A DNA stretch of 64,000 nucleotides, from assembly GCF_002332425.1 (NCBI RefSeq), contig NZ_NRGS01000006.1, positions 1 through 64,000 on the forward strand, given 5' to 3'. A program made the position numbers and the translations under genes. The notes beneath the pieces were generated by a model. The model worked only from the letters and a program-made list of their open reading frames with translations. It was not told where the DNA came from and searched no databases. The DNA comes from Brachybacterium alimentarium (GTDB lineage Bacteria > Actinomycetota > Actinomycetes > Actinomycetales > Dermabacteraceae). Shown here piece after piece: positions 54,234 through 63,619 of this stretch (its first letter is position 1; the number at the start of each line of letters is the position of its first letter).

Positions 54234-56033
54234 TCAGCGCGACTGCGGGCGTCCGTCCTCGGGCAGCTCAGGGCGGGAGCTTCCCGTGCGGGCCGCCAGG
54301 CTTCCGCTCCCGGCTGCCCCTTCCGGCTCGACCTCCTCGACCTCCTCGTAGGGGTCGCGCATGATCGGGATCTCCGTGGTGTACGTCGGCTCGACGACGT
54401 AGTCCTCGGTGTCGAACTCGGCGTCGTCCTCGCGGCGCTCGTACTCCTCGGGGGGCAGCACCTGCGCCCATTCGCGCGTGCGCATCCTGGGCATCTCACC
54501 GGCGTCCTCCTTCAGCGCGCGCAGCAGCGCGTACATCTGGAACCAGCCCATGATGAAGAACGGCAGACCCACGAGGATGATCGTCGACTGCAGGGCGGTG
54601 AGCCCGTCCTCGCCGGAGAACACCAGCAGGGCGGCGGTGACCAGGGCGATCGACACCCCCCAGAAGATTCGCTGCCCCAGCGGGTTGTAGTCCTCATGGC
54701 CGTTGGCCATCGAGTCGGTGACCAGGGCGGCGGAGTCCACCGACGTCACGAAGAAGATGATCACCAGGATGATCGCGATCACCGACACGGGAAATGCGAG
54801 CGGATAGTGATCCAGGAACGCGAACAGCGCGCCAGGGATGTCTCCCTCGCCGACGACCCGATCCACCAGGCCGCCCTCGCCGTTGAGCTCGATGTCGAAG
54901 CTGGCGTAGCCGAAGATGCCGAACCAGATCACCGAGAAGCCCGCGGGGACGGCGAGCACACCGGAGACGAACTGACGGATGGTGCGGCCCTTCGAGATGC
55001 GGGCGATGAAGATGCCCACGAACGGCGACCAGGTGATGGTCCAGGCCCAGTAGAAGACGGTCCAGGTGTTCTGCCAGCCGGAGTTCGACATGGTGTCGTT
55101 CCACAGCGCGAGCTCGGGCAGGTTGACCAGGTAGCTGCCGAAGGACTCGAGCGTCCCCTTGAGGATGAACAGCGTCGAGCCGCCGGCCACCAGCACGAAC
55201 AGCAGCAGCAGCACGGCCACCACGATGTTGATGTTCGAGAGGACCTTGATGCCCTTGTCCAGGCCCAGCGAGACCGAGATCAGTGCGAGCCCGCAGACCA
55301 CGCCGATGATGATGAGGTTCCAGCCCGCAGTCTCGGGCACGCCGAACAGCTGATTGAGGCCGCCGTTGATCTGCAGGGTGCCCAGACCCACCGAGACGGC
55401 GATGCCGAAGATGGTGCCGATGATCGCGACGATGTCGATGAACTTGCCGATCGGGCCGTGGATTCCCTCGCCGAGGATCGGCTGGAAGATCGAGCTCACG
55501 CGGGGCGGCAGGTTGCGCTTGTGGATGAAGTAGGCGAAGCACAGCGCCGGCAGCGTGAAGATCGTCCAGGTGTGCAGCGTGAAGTGGTAATACGTGAAGT
55601 TCATGGCGTCCCGGGCGGCGCCCCAGGTCCCGGCCTCGAGGCCGAGCTCCACCCCACGGGGCGGATCGCCGAAGTGGCTGATCGGCTCCGCAACGCCCCA
55701 GAACATGAGGATCGAGCCGATCCCGGCCGCGAACAGCATCGCGAACCACGCGCCGCCGGAGTGCTCCGGAGGCTCCTCGTCCGGTCCGAGCTTCACGCGG
55801 CCGAAGCGGCCCATCGCGATGAACAGCAGGAACGCGAGGAACACCGTGACACCGAGGATGTAGAACCATCCCAGATTCGTCAGCAGCCAGTTGGAGGCCG
55901 CCGTGGTCGCCTTGTTCAGAGGCTCCGTGAAGGCGATCGTCCCGACCACGAAGGCGATGATGATCGCCGCCGAGCCGAAGAAGATCACCGGCGATGTTCG
56001 CAGGCGGAGGGCGTCATGGAATTTCGTCAGCAT
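54234..56033 (-). CDS. BCCT-family betaine/choline/carnitine transporter
   Basis: Twelve-helix carrier of 599 residues. The BCCT signature FYWAWTITWSPFVGIFIAR with SKGRT is intact, including the Trp residues that hold quaternary amines, and FYILGVTVFLAFLL-type helices precede. The C-terminal cytoplasmic tail (about 85 residues) is rich in Glu, Arg and Pro, as in osmotically regulated members. It likely imports glycine betaine or choline with sodium. The ATG at 56033 follows GAGGAG. No betaine-synthesis gene is nearby. Confidence 0.93.
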   Translation of the reverse strand: MLTKFHDALRLRTSPVIFFGSAAIIIAFVVGTIAFTEPLNKATTAASNWLLTNLGWFYILGVTVFLAFLLFIAMGRFGRVKLGPDEEPPEHSGGAWFAMLFAAGIGSILMFWGVAEPISHFGDPPRGVELGLEAGTWGAARDAMNFTYYHFTLHTWTIFTLPALCFAYFIHKRNLPPRVSSIFQPILGEGIHGPIGKFIDIVAIIGTIFGIAVSVGLGTLQINGGLNQLFGVPETAGWNLIIIGVVCGLALISVSLGLDKGIKVLSNINIVVAVLLLLFVLVAGGSTLFILKGTLESFGSYLVNLPELALWNDTMSNSGWQNTWTVFYWAWTITWSPFVGIFIARISKGRTIRQFVSGVLAVPAGFSVIWFGIFGYASFDIELNGEGGLVDRVVGEGDIPGALFAFLDHYPLAFPVSVIAIILVIIFFVTSVDSAALVTDSMANGHEDYNPLGQRIFWGVSIALVTAALLVFSGEDGLTALQSTIILVGLPFFIMGWFQMYALLRALKEDAGEMPRMRTREWAQVLPPEEYERREDDAEFDTEDYVVEPTYTTEIPIMRDPYEEVEEVEPEGAAGSGSLAARTGSSRPELPEDGRPQSR

Positions 56034-56251
56034 CGTCTCGACTCCTCGTCGGGGACGCGCGGAGTGGTGCATGCCGTGCACTCCGCGGCGGGCGGGCCTT
56101 CAAGAGCGGTGGTCAGTGCGGGCAGTATTCCACGTCGCGCAGGCCCGGGCACGTCTTCCGCACTCGCGAGCCAGATTTTTCGGTCATCCGTCCTGCCGTC
56201 CCGGGACCTGCGGACGAGACGACCGGCCGGTCAGCCCCGGCGCTCGGGAGC

Positions 56252-56791
56252 TCACGGCTCCGGCTGACTGAGCGGCCCGGTCGCAGGCTGCCTGCTCGGC
56301 TGCGCGCTCTGATCGTCGATGGCGATCCCGTTCCCGTCAGCCCTCACGCCGCGGATCATGAGCGGCGCGAAGCACCCCACCAGGAGGGCCACGCCGAGCA
56401 CTGTCATCAGCACCATGGGCAGATCGCTGTGCAGCAGCTGGGGGATCAGTCGCGTGGGCACCAGGGCAGCGAAGGCGAACGCGGTGAGGGTGCCCAGATA
56501 GGACCCGATCATGAAGCCGCGATGCACGCCGACGTTCCCGCGACGGATCGCGGCCAGGGAGATCACCATGCAGGTGAGGGTCCACAGCGAGAGACCGTGC
56601 AGCCAGGAGAACCCGTCGGGCATGATCCCGAAGCTCGAGCCGCACACCACCAGCATCGCCGCGACCCACGTCCCTCCGAGGATCCGGTGGGCCCGGTCGC
56701 GTCGTGGCCGCAGGATCTGCAGCGGCCCCAGCAGGAGCACGTACAGCGCGGCGACGGCGTGGACGGCGATGACTGGCGTGAGCGACCCCAT
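56252..56791 (-). CDS. DUF2306-like membrane protein
   Basis: Membrane protein of 179 residues with four helices; HAVAALYVLLLGPLQILR and GNVGVHRGFMIGSYLG carry the conserved His residues seen in DUF2306 proteins. Function is unproven. The ATG at 56791 is 7 nt after TATCGT (56804-56799), which overlaps the palindrome GATAGTGTCACTATC, so transcription is probably controlled there by the divergent MerR-type regulator. A TTG-started longer frame to 56926 would overlap the regulator and is not favoured. Confidence 0.78.
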   Translation of the reverse strand: MGSLTPVIAVHAVAALYVLLLGPLQILRPRRDRAHRILGGTWVAAMLVVCGSSFGIMPDGFSWLHGLSLWTLTCMVISLAAIRRGNVGVHRGFMIGSYLGTLTAFAFAALVPTRLIPQLLHSDLPMVLMTVLGVALLVGCFAPLMIRGVRADGNGIAIDDQSAQPSRQPATGPLSQPEP

Positions 56792-56800
56792 GCACCAGAC

Positions 56801-56857
56801 GATAGTGTCACTATCCAGGACCGCGCCATCAAGATAGTCGCAGGTCCCCGCACTATC
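56801..56857. promoter_or_regulatory. Operator region of the MerR/DUF2306 divergon
   Basis: GATAGTGTCACTATC (56801-56815) is a perfect palindrome with one central base, and GATAGT-N13-ACTATC (56833-56857) is a second inverted repeat; CACTATCCAGG occurs in both. The region spans the -10 box of the DUF2306 gene. MerR-family proteins often bind such dyads. Confidence 0.65.
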
Positions 56858-56873
56858 CAGGGACGGTGAAGAG

Positions 56874-57527
56874 ATGCTGCTGCAGGAACTGGCCGCAGCG
56901 AGCGGGTGCAGCACGGCCTCGATCAAGTACTACCGGCGCGAAGGCCTGCTGCCACCGGGGGCGAGACTCACCGCCACTCGTCAGGAGTACGGCCCGCGCC
57001 ATCTGGAACGCCTCGAGCTGATCCGGGTGCTGCGCGAGATGGCCGACGCCCCGATTCCCCGGATCCGCCGCCTGGCCGCGCTGCTCGACGATCCGGCCGT
57101 GCCCTTGATCGCCGCGCTCGAGGAGGCGCAGGCGATCATCCTGGGTGCTGACGTGGAGCCGGCGGGAGGCGAGCGCCCGCGGGACGAGCATCCGTCGGTC
57201 GCGGTGATGCTCGAGCGCCTGGGATGGCCGGACATCGACTCCGTCCCCCGGCGAGCGCTCGACGCCCTGGTCCGGACTCTCGAGAGCTGGGAGATGCCGT
57301 CGGACCCCGAGACGCTGCTGCACTATGCCGAGCCGATGAGCCGGATCGCACAACGGGAGCTGGAGTATCTGCGCATGGGGAGCGCCGCCGGGCAGGAGCC
57401 GTCGGACGACGCCGTGGTGCTGCGCGCGGTCTCCGGCACGATCGCGTTCGACCGACTGGTCCATGTGCTGCGGGCGCTCGGCCACACGTCGCTGAGTGTG
57501 CAGGCCAGCGAGCTTCCCAGGGAATGA
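56874..57527 (+). CDS. MerR-family transcriptional regulator
   Basis: Regulator of 217 residues. The N-terminal MerR helix-turn-helix shows LQELAAASGCSTASIKYYRREGLLPP, then R-x-x-Y and a wing, then a coiled dimer region and a helical effector domain (about 105-217) without the cysteines of metal-sensing members, so an organic ligand is more likely. It is divergent from DUF2306 with strong dyads between. The ribosome site before 56874 is weak. Target and ligand are unknown. Confidence 0.87.
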   Translation: MLLQELAAASGCSTASIKYYRREGLLPPGARLTATRQEYGPRHLERLELIRVLREMADAPIPRIRRLAALLDDPAVPLIAALEEAQAIILGADVEPAGGERPRDEHPSVAVMLERLGWPDIDSVPRRALDALVRTLESWEMPSDPETLLHYAEPMSRIAQRELEYLRMGSAAGQEPSDDAVVLRAVSGTIAFDRLVHVLRALGHTSLSVQASELPRE

Positions 57528-57651
57528 ACAGCACCGTCGCAGAGCTTTTTCCAGGAGACCGTGTGTACTCGTCTCAACGCGTCACCGGAGGGACCGCCGA
57601 CTGAGGAGGAAGCGGACTTCCCACTATTCCGGAGGCGCGGGGGAAGGGATG

Positions 57652-57679
57652 GCCCCGGCTCGTGGGGACGAGCCGGGGC
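57652..57679. terminator. 11-bp hairpin between convergent genes
   Basis: GCCCCGGCTCG (57652-57662) and CGAGCCGGGGC (57669-57679) pair perfectly. The MerR gene ends upstream and the HicA-like gene ends downstream, so it probably serves both. The 57528-57651 part shows nothing else clear. Confidence 0.78.
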
Positions 57680-57718
57680 ACTTCTTCGTCCGGGGCCGTC
57701 TCGCTCCGGACCTCTCGC

Positions 57719-58579
57719 TCAGCGGCGCAGATCGATCCCGAACACTCGCCGGATCTGGGCCACCGCATGGCGCGTGAAGCGACGATCCGAGGGGGTCGAG
57801 GCGAAGGGGACCACGAGCCCGGGATGGTCCGGGTGGGTCACCCGGCCGTGGGTCGAGCCGGGCGTGACCACGAATCCGGCCGACTCCATCCGGCGCAGCA
57901 GCTCCCGACGGCTGGTGGGGTGTCTCGTCCCTCGACCGCCGCGTGCGCTTGGCCCGGCGGCGTCCTCGGCGATGTCGAGAGCCGGTTCGTAGTCCTCCGG
58001 CCGCACCGACAGCGCATACCGGGAGGAGAACACGCCGATCACGGCGTTGTCGGCCCGCCGTACCTGTACGACGAGCCCGCCGCGCAGGAAATGATCGCTG
58101 GCCCCGGCGTCCGCCGTCCAGGCATCCTCCGGCTCGGCCACGACCTCCACGATCCGCGAGGTGCGCAGGTCCTCGACGCCGACGGCGCGGATGTCGTCCC
58201 CGTCCACCCGCAGGGGGCGCGGCCGCGGTCGCGGATCCTCCGGGGCGAGGCTGTGCACGGCAGCGGCGGGCGGGGCGCTCGGCACGCGCTGCGGCTCCAG
58301 CCGTCGTCCGCGACCGGGCAGCCGATCGGAGGGCGACTCCTCGCTCGTCGGCGTCGGGCGAGGGCCGCTGCGGGCCGACGGGTCCTCCGCAGGGCGGCGG
58401 CCGGTCGCGGTCCAGTCGACGGGGCGGACGGTGCGCGCGGGGTCAGTGCTCCCGCGCAGCGCCTTCGGGGTCGGAGGCGCGGGTCGGGCCGGCGGGGTCG
58501 GCGCTCCGTCGGCCTGGGCCGAGGGACCGGCTGCAGGGGTGCCCTGTCGCCTCGTGCGCCGCGACGACTTCGCTCCCAT
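57719..58579 (-). CDS. Protein with C-terminal HicA-like domain and disordered N-terminus
   Basis: Protein of 286 residues. The first 120 or so are Pro/Arg/Ala-rich and probably disordered; a middle part (about 125-210) has mixed strands. The C-terminal 65 residues (RRELLRRMESAGFVVT, then GSTHGRVTHPDHPGLVVPF, RRFTRHAVAQIRRVFG) follow the HicA toxin fold, a double-stranded-RNA-binding-like domain with a catalytic His in GxxH. No HicB antitoxin gene is adjacent, so it may be an RNA-binding protein rather than a toxin. The ATG at 58579 follows GGAGACCGGC. Confidence 0.6.
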   Translation of the reverse strand: MGAKSSRRTRRQGTPAAGPSAQADGAPTPPARPAPPTPKALRGSTDPARTVRPVDWTATGRRPAEDPSARSGPRPTPTSEESPSDRLPGRGRRLEPQRVPSAPPAAAVHSLAPEDPRPRPRPLRVDGDDIRAVGVEDLRTSRIVEVVAEPEDAWTADAGASDHFLRGGLVVQVRRADNAVIGVFSSRYALSVRPEDYEPALDIAEDAAGPSARGGRGTRHPTSRRELLRRMESAGFVVTPGSTHGRVTHPDHPGLVVPFASTPSDRRFTRHAVAQIRRVFGIDLRR

Positions 58580-58713
58580 GCCGGTCTCCTTCCCGCCTTC
58601 GTCATGCTCCCGACCCTCGGGGGCTTCCTCGATGGTGGCACGTGCGTGGTGGCCCGTGCGCAGGGCTCCAGTAGCGTAGTGCGCGCCCGTCAGTCCGTTC
58701 CGAGAGGTTTCGC

Positions 58714-59265
58714 GTGTCCCTCACTTCGCTCCCCCGCCGTCCGCTGCCCGTCCGTCTGGTGGGCGCGCTGTTCGCCGTGACGTTGCTCGCCGCCGGCTGC
58801 AGTGCGGGCTCGGATCCTGCGGCGGAGGACTCCTCTGCGGCGTCCGGAGAGTCCGCGACGTCCGACGACGGCGGTGACGGGGAGTCCGACGGCACCGTCG
58901 TGGCCGATACGTCCGACGGCGGCGGCCAGACCGCCGCCTCCATGCCGGTCGAGCCCATCGCGGTGACCCCGGCGCCCGACGGCTTCGAGCCTCCTGCGGC
59001 CTGCTCCGGCGAGGGCGCCTACTTCGCCGAGGTGGGCGAGTCCTCGACCCCGGATCTCCCCGAGCGCGACGGCGAGACGCTGACCATCGAGGCCACCGGG
59101 ATCTCCGGCGAGAACGCCCAGCTCACCGCCTCCTTGGGCGGCGGCGAGGCCCGTCCGCTCGAGGACATCACCCTCGGCGAGACAGCCGCTATCGAGCAGT
59201 GGACGATCTCCGTGACCAGCGTCTGCGAGAAGACTGACCAGGTCGAGTTCGACCTCATCAACTGA
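58714..59265 (+). CDS. Small secreted lipoprotein of unknown function
   Basis: Protein of 183 residues with a lipoprotein signal ending LLAAGC (lipidated Cys near residue 29). An Asp/Ser/Gly-rich linker (about 30-75) is followed by a beta-rich domain of about 100 residues containing a Cys pair (AACSGEG, SVCEKTD) that could form a disulfide. I recognise no family. The GTG at 58714 has AGAGG upstream, and it diverges from the HicA-like gene. Confidence 0.75.
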   Translation: MSLTSLPRRPLPVRLVGALFAVTLLAAGCSAGSDPAAEDSSAASGESATSDDGGDGESDGTVVADTSDGGGQTAASMPVEPIAVTPAPDGFEPPAACSGEGAYFAEVGESSTPDLPERDGETLTIEATGISGENAQLTASLGGGEARPLEDITLGETAAIEQWTISVTSVCEKTDQVEFDLIN

Positions 59266-59419
59266 CCCGCCGCACCCGACACCGCCAGCGCACCCGCCCC
59301 CGGTCCCGGCCCGCACCCGGGCCCGCGCCCGGATGATCTGAACTGCTGGGCACGCGGGAAGCAGACCCCGGACAGGCAGCGACTGGGCCCCTGACCGCCC
59401 GGCGCGGCATCATGGGGGA

Positions 59420-61993
59420 ATGCCCTCGCCCCCTCCCCCGCACCGCTTCGATCTCGACGCCATCGGGGCAGGGCTCCCCGTCGCGTCCGCGCGGGAGGAG
59501 CTCGAAGCGGCCGCGCGCCGCGGCGCGATGGTGGTCACCGCCCCTCCGGGCACCGGTAAGACCACGCTCGTGCCGCCGCTGGTCGCGAACCTCGCCGAGG
59601 GCCTGACCCTCGTCACCCAGCCGCGCCGGGTCGCCGTGCGCGCCGCCGCCCGCCGGATCGCCCTGCTGGACGGCAGCGAGCTGGGCGGGCCCGTCGGGTT
59701 CACCGTGCGCGGCCAGCGCCAGGTGGGCCGCTCGACCCGGCTGGAGATGATCACCCCCGGGGTGCTGCTGCGGCGCCTGCTGGCCGATCCCGCGCTGCCC
59801 GGCGTCGCCGCAGTGGTGCTCGACGAGGTCCATGAGCGCTCGCTCGAGACGGACCTGCTGCTGGGGATGCTCGCCGAGGTGCGCCAGCTGCGTGAGGATC
59901 TGCTGGTGGGCGCCATGTCCGCCACGCTCGACGCCGCCGCGGTCTCCGCCCTCCTGGACGACGCGCCCGTGGTCGACGTGCCCAGCGCCCTGCACCCGCT
60001 GACCCTCTCCTACGCGCCCTCTCCCACGCTCCGCCTCGATGCCCGCGGCATCACGCGGGACTATCTCGACCACCTGGCCCGCACCACTGCCCGGGCACAG
60101 CGCGAGGCAGGATCCGACGCCCTGGTGTTCGTGCCCGGTGCCCGCGAGGTCGATGAGGTGGTCTCCCGGCTGCAGGGCCTCGTCGGTGAGCAGGTCGAGG
60201 TGCTCGCCCTTCACGGGCGCCTGCCCACCGCGCAGCAGGACCGCGCCACCGGCGGTCGGCGTCCCGGGGAGCCGCAGCGGATCGTGGTCTCCACGTCGAT
60301 CGCGGAGAGCTCGCTGACCGTGCCGGGCGTGCACCTGGTGGTCGATGCCGGGCTCTCCCGCGAGGTGCGCCGCGACCGGGGCCGTGACATGTCCGGTCTG
60401 GTCACGGTGAGCGCCTCGCGCGCCGCGGCCGCTCAACGGGCCGGCCGCGCCGCCCGCCTGGGCCCCGGCCATGCGGTGCGCGTGTTCGCGCAGTCCGATC
60501 TCGCCGGTATGCCCGCGCAGTCCGCCCCGGAGATCACGAGTGTCGACCTCACCGATGCCGCGCTGTGGCTCGCCTGCTGGGGCACCCCGCGCGGGGACGG
60601 TCTCGCCCTGCTCACTCCGCCGCCCGCTGCGGAGATCACCGCTGCGGAGCAGACGCTGAGGGCGCTCTCCCTCGTCGACGCCTCGGGCCTGCCCACGGAC
60701 TCCGGCACCCGGGTGTCGCGCATGCCGATCGGGGTCCGCGAGGCCCGCGCCCTGGTCGACGGCGCCCGGGGCCTGCCCGGCCGGGACGGCGCCCGTCGGG
60801 CGGCAGAGGTGGTCGCCGCCGTCTCGGACGACCACCGGCCCGTCGGTGCCGATCTTCCCCGCCTGCTGCAGGAGCTGAGGTCGGCTCGCGCGCCGGGCAC
60901 CGAGCGCTGGGCCCGGGAGCGGGACCGTCTCGCCAGGATCGCCCGGGACGCACTCGGCGACTCCTCGAGGGGCGCGAGGCGGGTGACCTCGCCGGACGCC
61001 GCCGAGCAGGCGGGAGCGATCCTCGCCCTGGCCCGGCCCGAACGTATCGCGCGCCGCATCGAGGACGGCTCCCGTTCCTACCTGCTCGCCTCGGGCACCC
61101 GGGCGGCGCTCCCGGAGAGCAGCGGACTGCTGGCAGCGCCCTGGCTCGCCGTCTGGGAGGTGCAGAGGGCCGAGGGGCGGGCCGCCGACGGGACCGGGGC
61201 GGTGATCCGCACCGCTGCCCCGCTCACCGAGGAGGACGCCTTCCTGGCCGGCGCGGATCTGCTGCGCGATGAGCGCACCGCCGTGCTCGAGAGCGGCACC
61301 GTCCGGGCGCGGGCGCGGCGGGCGCTGGGGGCGATCGAGCTGTCCTCGACCCCGGTCCCTGCCACGAAGCAGGACACCGTGCCGGCGGTCCTCGCCCACG
61401 TGCGCTCCCGAGGGCTGGACGCCCTGCCCGCGAACGACACGGCACGCTCGCTGCGGGCCCGTCTGGCTCTGGTGCACCGTGAGCTCGGAGCGCCGTGGCC
61501 CGCGATGGACGAGGCGTCGCTGCTGTCGACCATGGAGACATGGCTGGCCCCGCAGCTCTCGGCCCGCACCACGCACCTGACCTCGGTCGACGTGGCCGGA
61601 GGGCTGCGCCATCTGCTGCCCTGGCCGGAGGCCGCGGAGCTGGATGCCCTGGCGCCGCAGCGGCTCGCGGTGCCCTCGGGCTCGAGCGCGCGCATCGACT
61701 ATCCCGCGCCCGACGCCGAGGACGGCCGCCCCGTGGTCGCCGTGAAGCTGCAGGAAGTGTTCGGGCTGTCCGAGACGCCGCGCGTAGTGCGAGGCCGGGT
61801 GCCGGTGCTGTTCCATCTGCTCTCCCCGGCTCGCCAGCCGCTCGCGATCACCGATGACCTGCGGTCCTTCTGGGACGGGCCCTACCAGGACGTGCGCAAG
61901 CAGATGCGCGGTCGCTATCCCAAGCACCCCTGGCCCGAGGATCCCTGGACCGCGCCGGCGACCGCCCGGACGAAGCGGGCCGCCGGACGGTAG
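59420..61993 (+). CDS. hrpB: ATP-dependent helicase HrpB
   Basis: DEAH/RHA helicase of 857 residues. Walker A APPGTGKTT (41-49), the acidic box as DEVH (135-138), motif III SAT (167-169), then VFVPGAREVDEV, STSIAESSLTVPGV and QRAGRAARLGPGHAVR complete the core. The long C-terminal part (about 480-857) is the HrpB-specific region ending in a WPEDPW-type motif. The ATG at 59420 lies 6 nt after CATCAT, perhaps a leaderless start. The cellular role is not well defined; RNA processing is assumed from the family. Confidence 0.95.
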   Translation: MPSPPPPHRFDLDAIGAGLPVASAREELEAAARRGAMVVTAPPGTGKTTLVPPLVANLAEGLTLVTQPRRVAVRAAARRIALLDGSELGGPVGFTVRGQRQVGRSTRLEMITPGVLLRRLLADPALPGVAAVVLDEVHERSLETDLLLGMLAEVRQLREDLLVGAMSATLDAAAVSALLDDAPVVDVPSALHPLTLSYAPSPTLRLDARGITRDYLDHLARTTARAQREAGSDALVFVPGAREVDEVVSRLQGLVGEQVEVLALHGRLPTAQQDRATGGRRPGEPQRIVVSTSIAESSLTVPGVHLVVDAGLSREVRRDRGRDMSGLVTVSASRAAAAQRAGRAARLGPGHAVRVFAQSDLAGMPAQSAPEITSVDLTDAALWLACWGTPRGDGLALLTPPPAAEITAAEQTLRALSLVDASGLPTDSGTRVSRMPIGVREARALVDGARGLPGRDGARRAAEVVAAVSDDHRPVGADLPRLLQELRSARAPGTERWARERDRLARIARDALGDSSRGARRVTSPDAAEQAGAILALARPERIARRIEDGSRSYLLASGTRAALPESSGLLAAPWLAVWEVQRAEGRAADGTGAVIRTAAPLTEEDAFLAGADLLRDERTAVLESGTVRARARRALGAIELSSTPVPATKQDTVPAVLAHVRSRGLDALPANDTARSLRARLALVHRELGAPWPAMDEASLLSTMETWLAPQLSARTTHLTSVDVAGGLRHLLPWPEAAELDALAPQRLAVPSGSSARIDYPAPDAEDGRPVVAVKLQEVFGLSETPRVVRGRVPVLFHLLSPARQPLAITDDLRSFWDGPYQDVRKQMRGRYPKHPWPEDPWTAPATARTKRAAGR

Positions 61994-62128
61994 CCCAGGT
62001 GCTCGGCCACCGTGGCGAGGTGATTCCGCCACAGTGCAGAGGGAGCGCGAGGGGTGGCACGACGCGACCTCCCCGCCGAGCCCGCGCTGACTGCGGCCGC
62101 GTGAACAGCGTCCCGGACCCGGCAGCGT

Positions 62129-62743
62129 CTACACCGCGAACAGCCCTGCGGCCAGATTGCTGACCGCGTGAACGAGCGCACCGGGCATGAAGCTCCCGGT
62201 CCTATGACGAAGCCAGCCCAACAGCCACCCGGCCGCGAACTGCACGGGGATGACCGGCCACACCCGAACATCGATGAGCAACAGCGGAAGGTGCGGCAGG
62301 AGGAATATCGCCGCCTGGAGGAGATTTCCCCGCCCGAAGCCGAGCCTCCGCAGGCACACGCCTCCGAGAAGTCCCCTGAACAGCACCTCTTCCCCGACAG
62401 CCCTCAGCACCACACCGAGCGCGACACCGACTGACGCGGGTCGAGCGATCGACACTCCAGGAGCTGCCAGCACATCATCCGGAATCGCCACGATCATCAG
62501 CCACGCTGCGAGGAGAAGCGGCGCCAGCAGGAGTGCCGCCCACCCATACGCCGATGGAGAACCTCGAACGGCACCGAGCCGCTGGCGAGCGAGAGTGGAA
62601 GAGGTATCTGCTCGGCGACGCTGCACGACCAGGTACACGGCGGCGGGCACGCAGTACAGCACGAACTCGACCATGAACTCCCGCCTCTCGAGAAATGGCT
62701 CAGCGCTGGTGACGAGCGCCCTGAGTTCCCCTGGCGAGATCAC
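62129..62743 (-). CDS. CPBP-family intramembrane metalloprotease-like protein
   Basis: Membrane protein of 204 residues with about six helices. CPBP (Abi/CaaX prenyl protease 2-like) motifs are intact: Glu118-Glu119 with FRG (GEEVLFRG), His151 (LLPHLPLLL) and the final His192-x3-Asn196 (VHAVSN). Bacterial members can process bacteriocins or signals, or have immunity roles, but most are uncharacterised. The GTG at 62743 is used; a start at Met24 (62674) with GGGAG upstream is an alternative. AT content is higher than in the neighbours. Confidence 0.82.
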   Translation of the reverse strand: MISPGELRALVTSAEPFLERREFMVEFVLYCVPAAVYLVVQRRRADTSSTLARQRLGAVRGSPSAYGWAALLLAPLLLAAWLMIVAIPDDVLAAPGVSIARPASVGVALGVVLRAVGEEVLFRGLLGGVCLRRLGFGRGNLLQAAIFLLPHLPLLLIDVRVWPVIPVQFAAGWLLGWLRHRTGSFMPGALVHAVSNLAAGLFAV

Positions 62744-62780
62744 GTGAGCAGCACGTCCCAGCCGGAGCGCTCGCCATCTC

Positions 62781-63425
62781 TCAGTTCGCCATCATCGCAG
62801 CCTGCGTCGCGATCGCAGTGTTCATCTCGTCCAGGATCCGGCGGAGCGCAGAGGCCGCCGGATGATCGACGGCGAGTCCCTTGACCACTCTGTCCAGCTC
62901 ACGACGTCTCATGCCGCCCGTCTCCTCCCGGAGGAGGAGATGGGCGATCTTCATCGCGCTCAGCAGCTCGAGCAGGATCGCATCCTGCAGGCTCGCACGC
63001 GAGGGATCCGCGATCGCCGCAGCCAGGCGGCTGCGCAGCGCGGTCTCCAGCGCAGGGTCCTTCACCGGCCAGCTGGTGAGGATCCAGCCGTCCTTGCGCT
63101 CCACGGCTCCGGCCGCGGCGAGTCCGTCGCCGAGCACCTCGGTGAGGTCCATCGAGCGGTGGGAGATCACGGACTTCAGGCGCTTGCCGTCGAGCACGAT
63201 GATCGCCCGGAGGGCCTGGTCCAGCTCGGGGATCTCCGGCGCCGAGGCGTCGGTGACCGTCACCTTCGGGTTGCGCTCTGTCCCGATGGCCACCTTCTCG
63301 CGCAGGGTGAGCTCGACGACGGCGGCGGCCGCGAGCGCCGGCTTGCGGAACTGGGTCGCGTCCTGACGGCCGGCGTCGTTGGTCAGCAACAGGAAGAGCT
63401 CTGCGGGGATCGTCATGGTGGACAT
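62781..63425 (-). CDS. GPP34/GOLPH3-like phosphoprotein-family protein
   Basis: Helical protein of 214 residues in the GPP34 (GOLPH3/Vps74) family: IPAELFLLLTNDAGR at the N-terminus, AAAVVELTLREKV, then alternating helices and RRELDRVVKGL near the end. The eukaryotic proteins bind phosphoinositides on Golgi membranes; bacterial members are widespread in actinobacteria and have no established function. The ATG at 63425 lies 6 nt after CACACT (63437-63432), fitting a leaderless start. No clear partner gene is present. Confidence 0.82.
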   Translation of the reverse strand: MSTMTIPAELFLLLTNDAGRQDATQFRKPALAAAAVVELTLREKVAIGTERNPKVTVTDASAPEIPELDQALRAIIVLDGKRLKSVISHRSMDLTEVLGDGLAAAGAVERKDGWILTSWPVKDPALETALRSRLAAAIADPSRASLQDAILLELLSAMKIAHLLLREETGGMRRRELDRVVKGLAVDHPAASALRRILDEMNTAIATQAAMMAN

Positions 63426-63619
63426 ATCGCCAGTGTGGCCCCGAGCCCGTGCAGGATCCACCCTGCGGAGGTCGGCCCGGGACACGACTTTCCGATGGCC
63501 CGCACCGTGGGAATCCACAGTTGGGAGTGCACAGCGGAAGCACGCCCTCCCGCACGCCGCGAGGATGCCGCGCCGCTCCGTACGGACGCGACCCAGGTCG
63601 TCCTGGCACGATGGGGGCC

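Noticed and set aside
59258-62032. A 924-codon minus-strand open frame opposite hrpB
   Set aside because: The composition is that of an antisense frame; hrpB on the plus strand has all helicase motifs.
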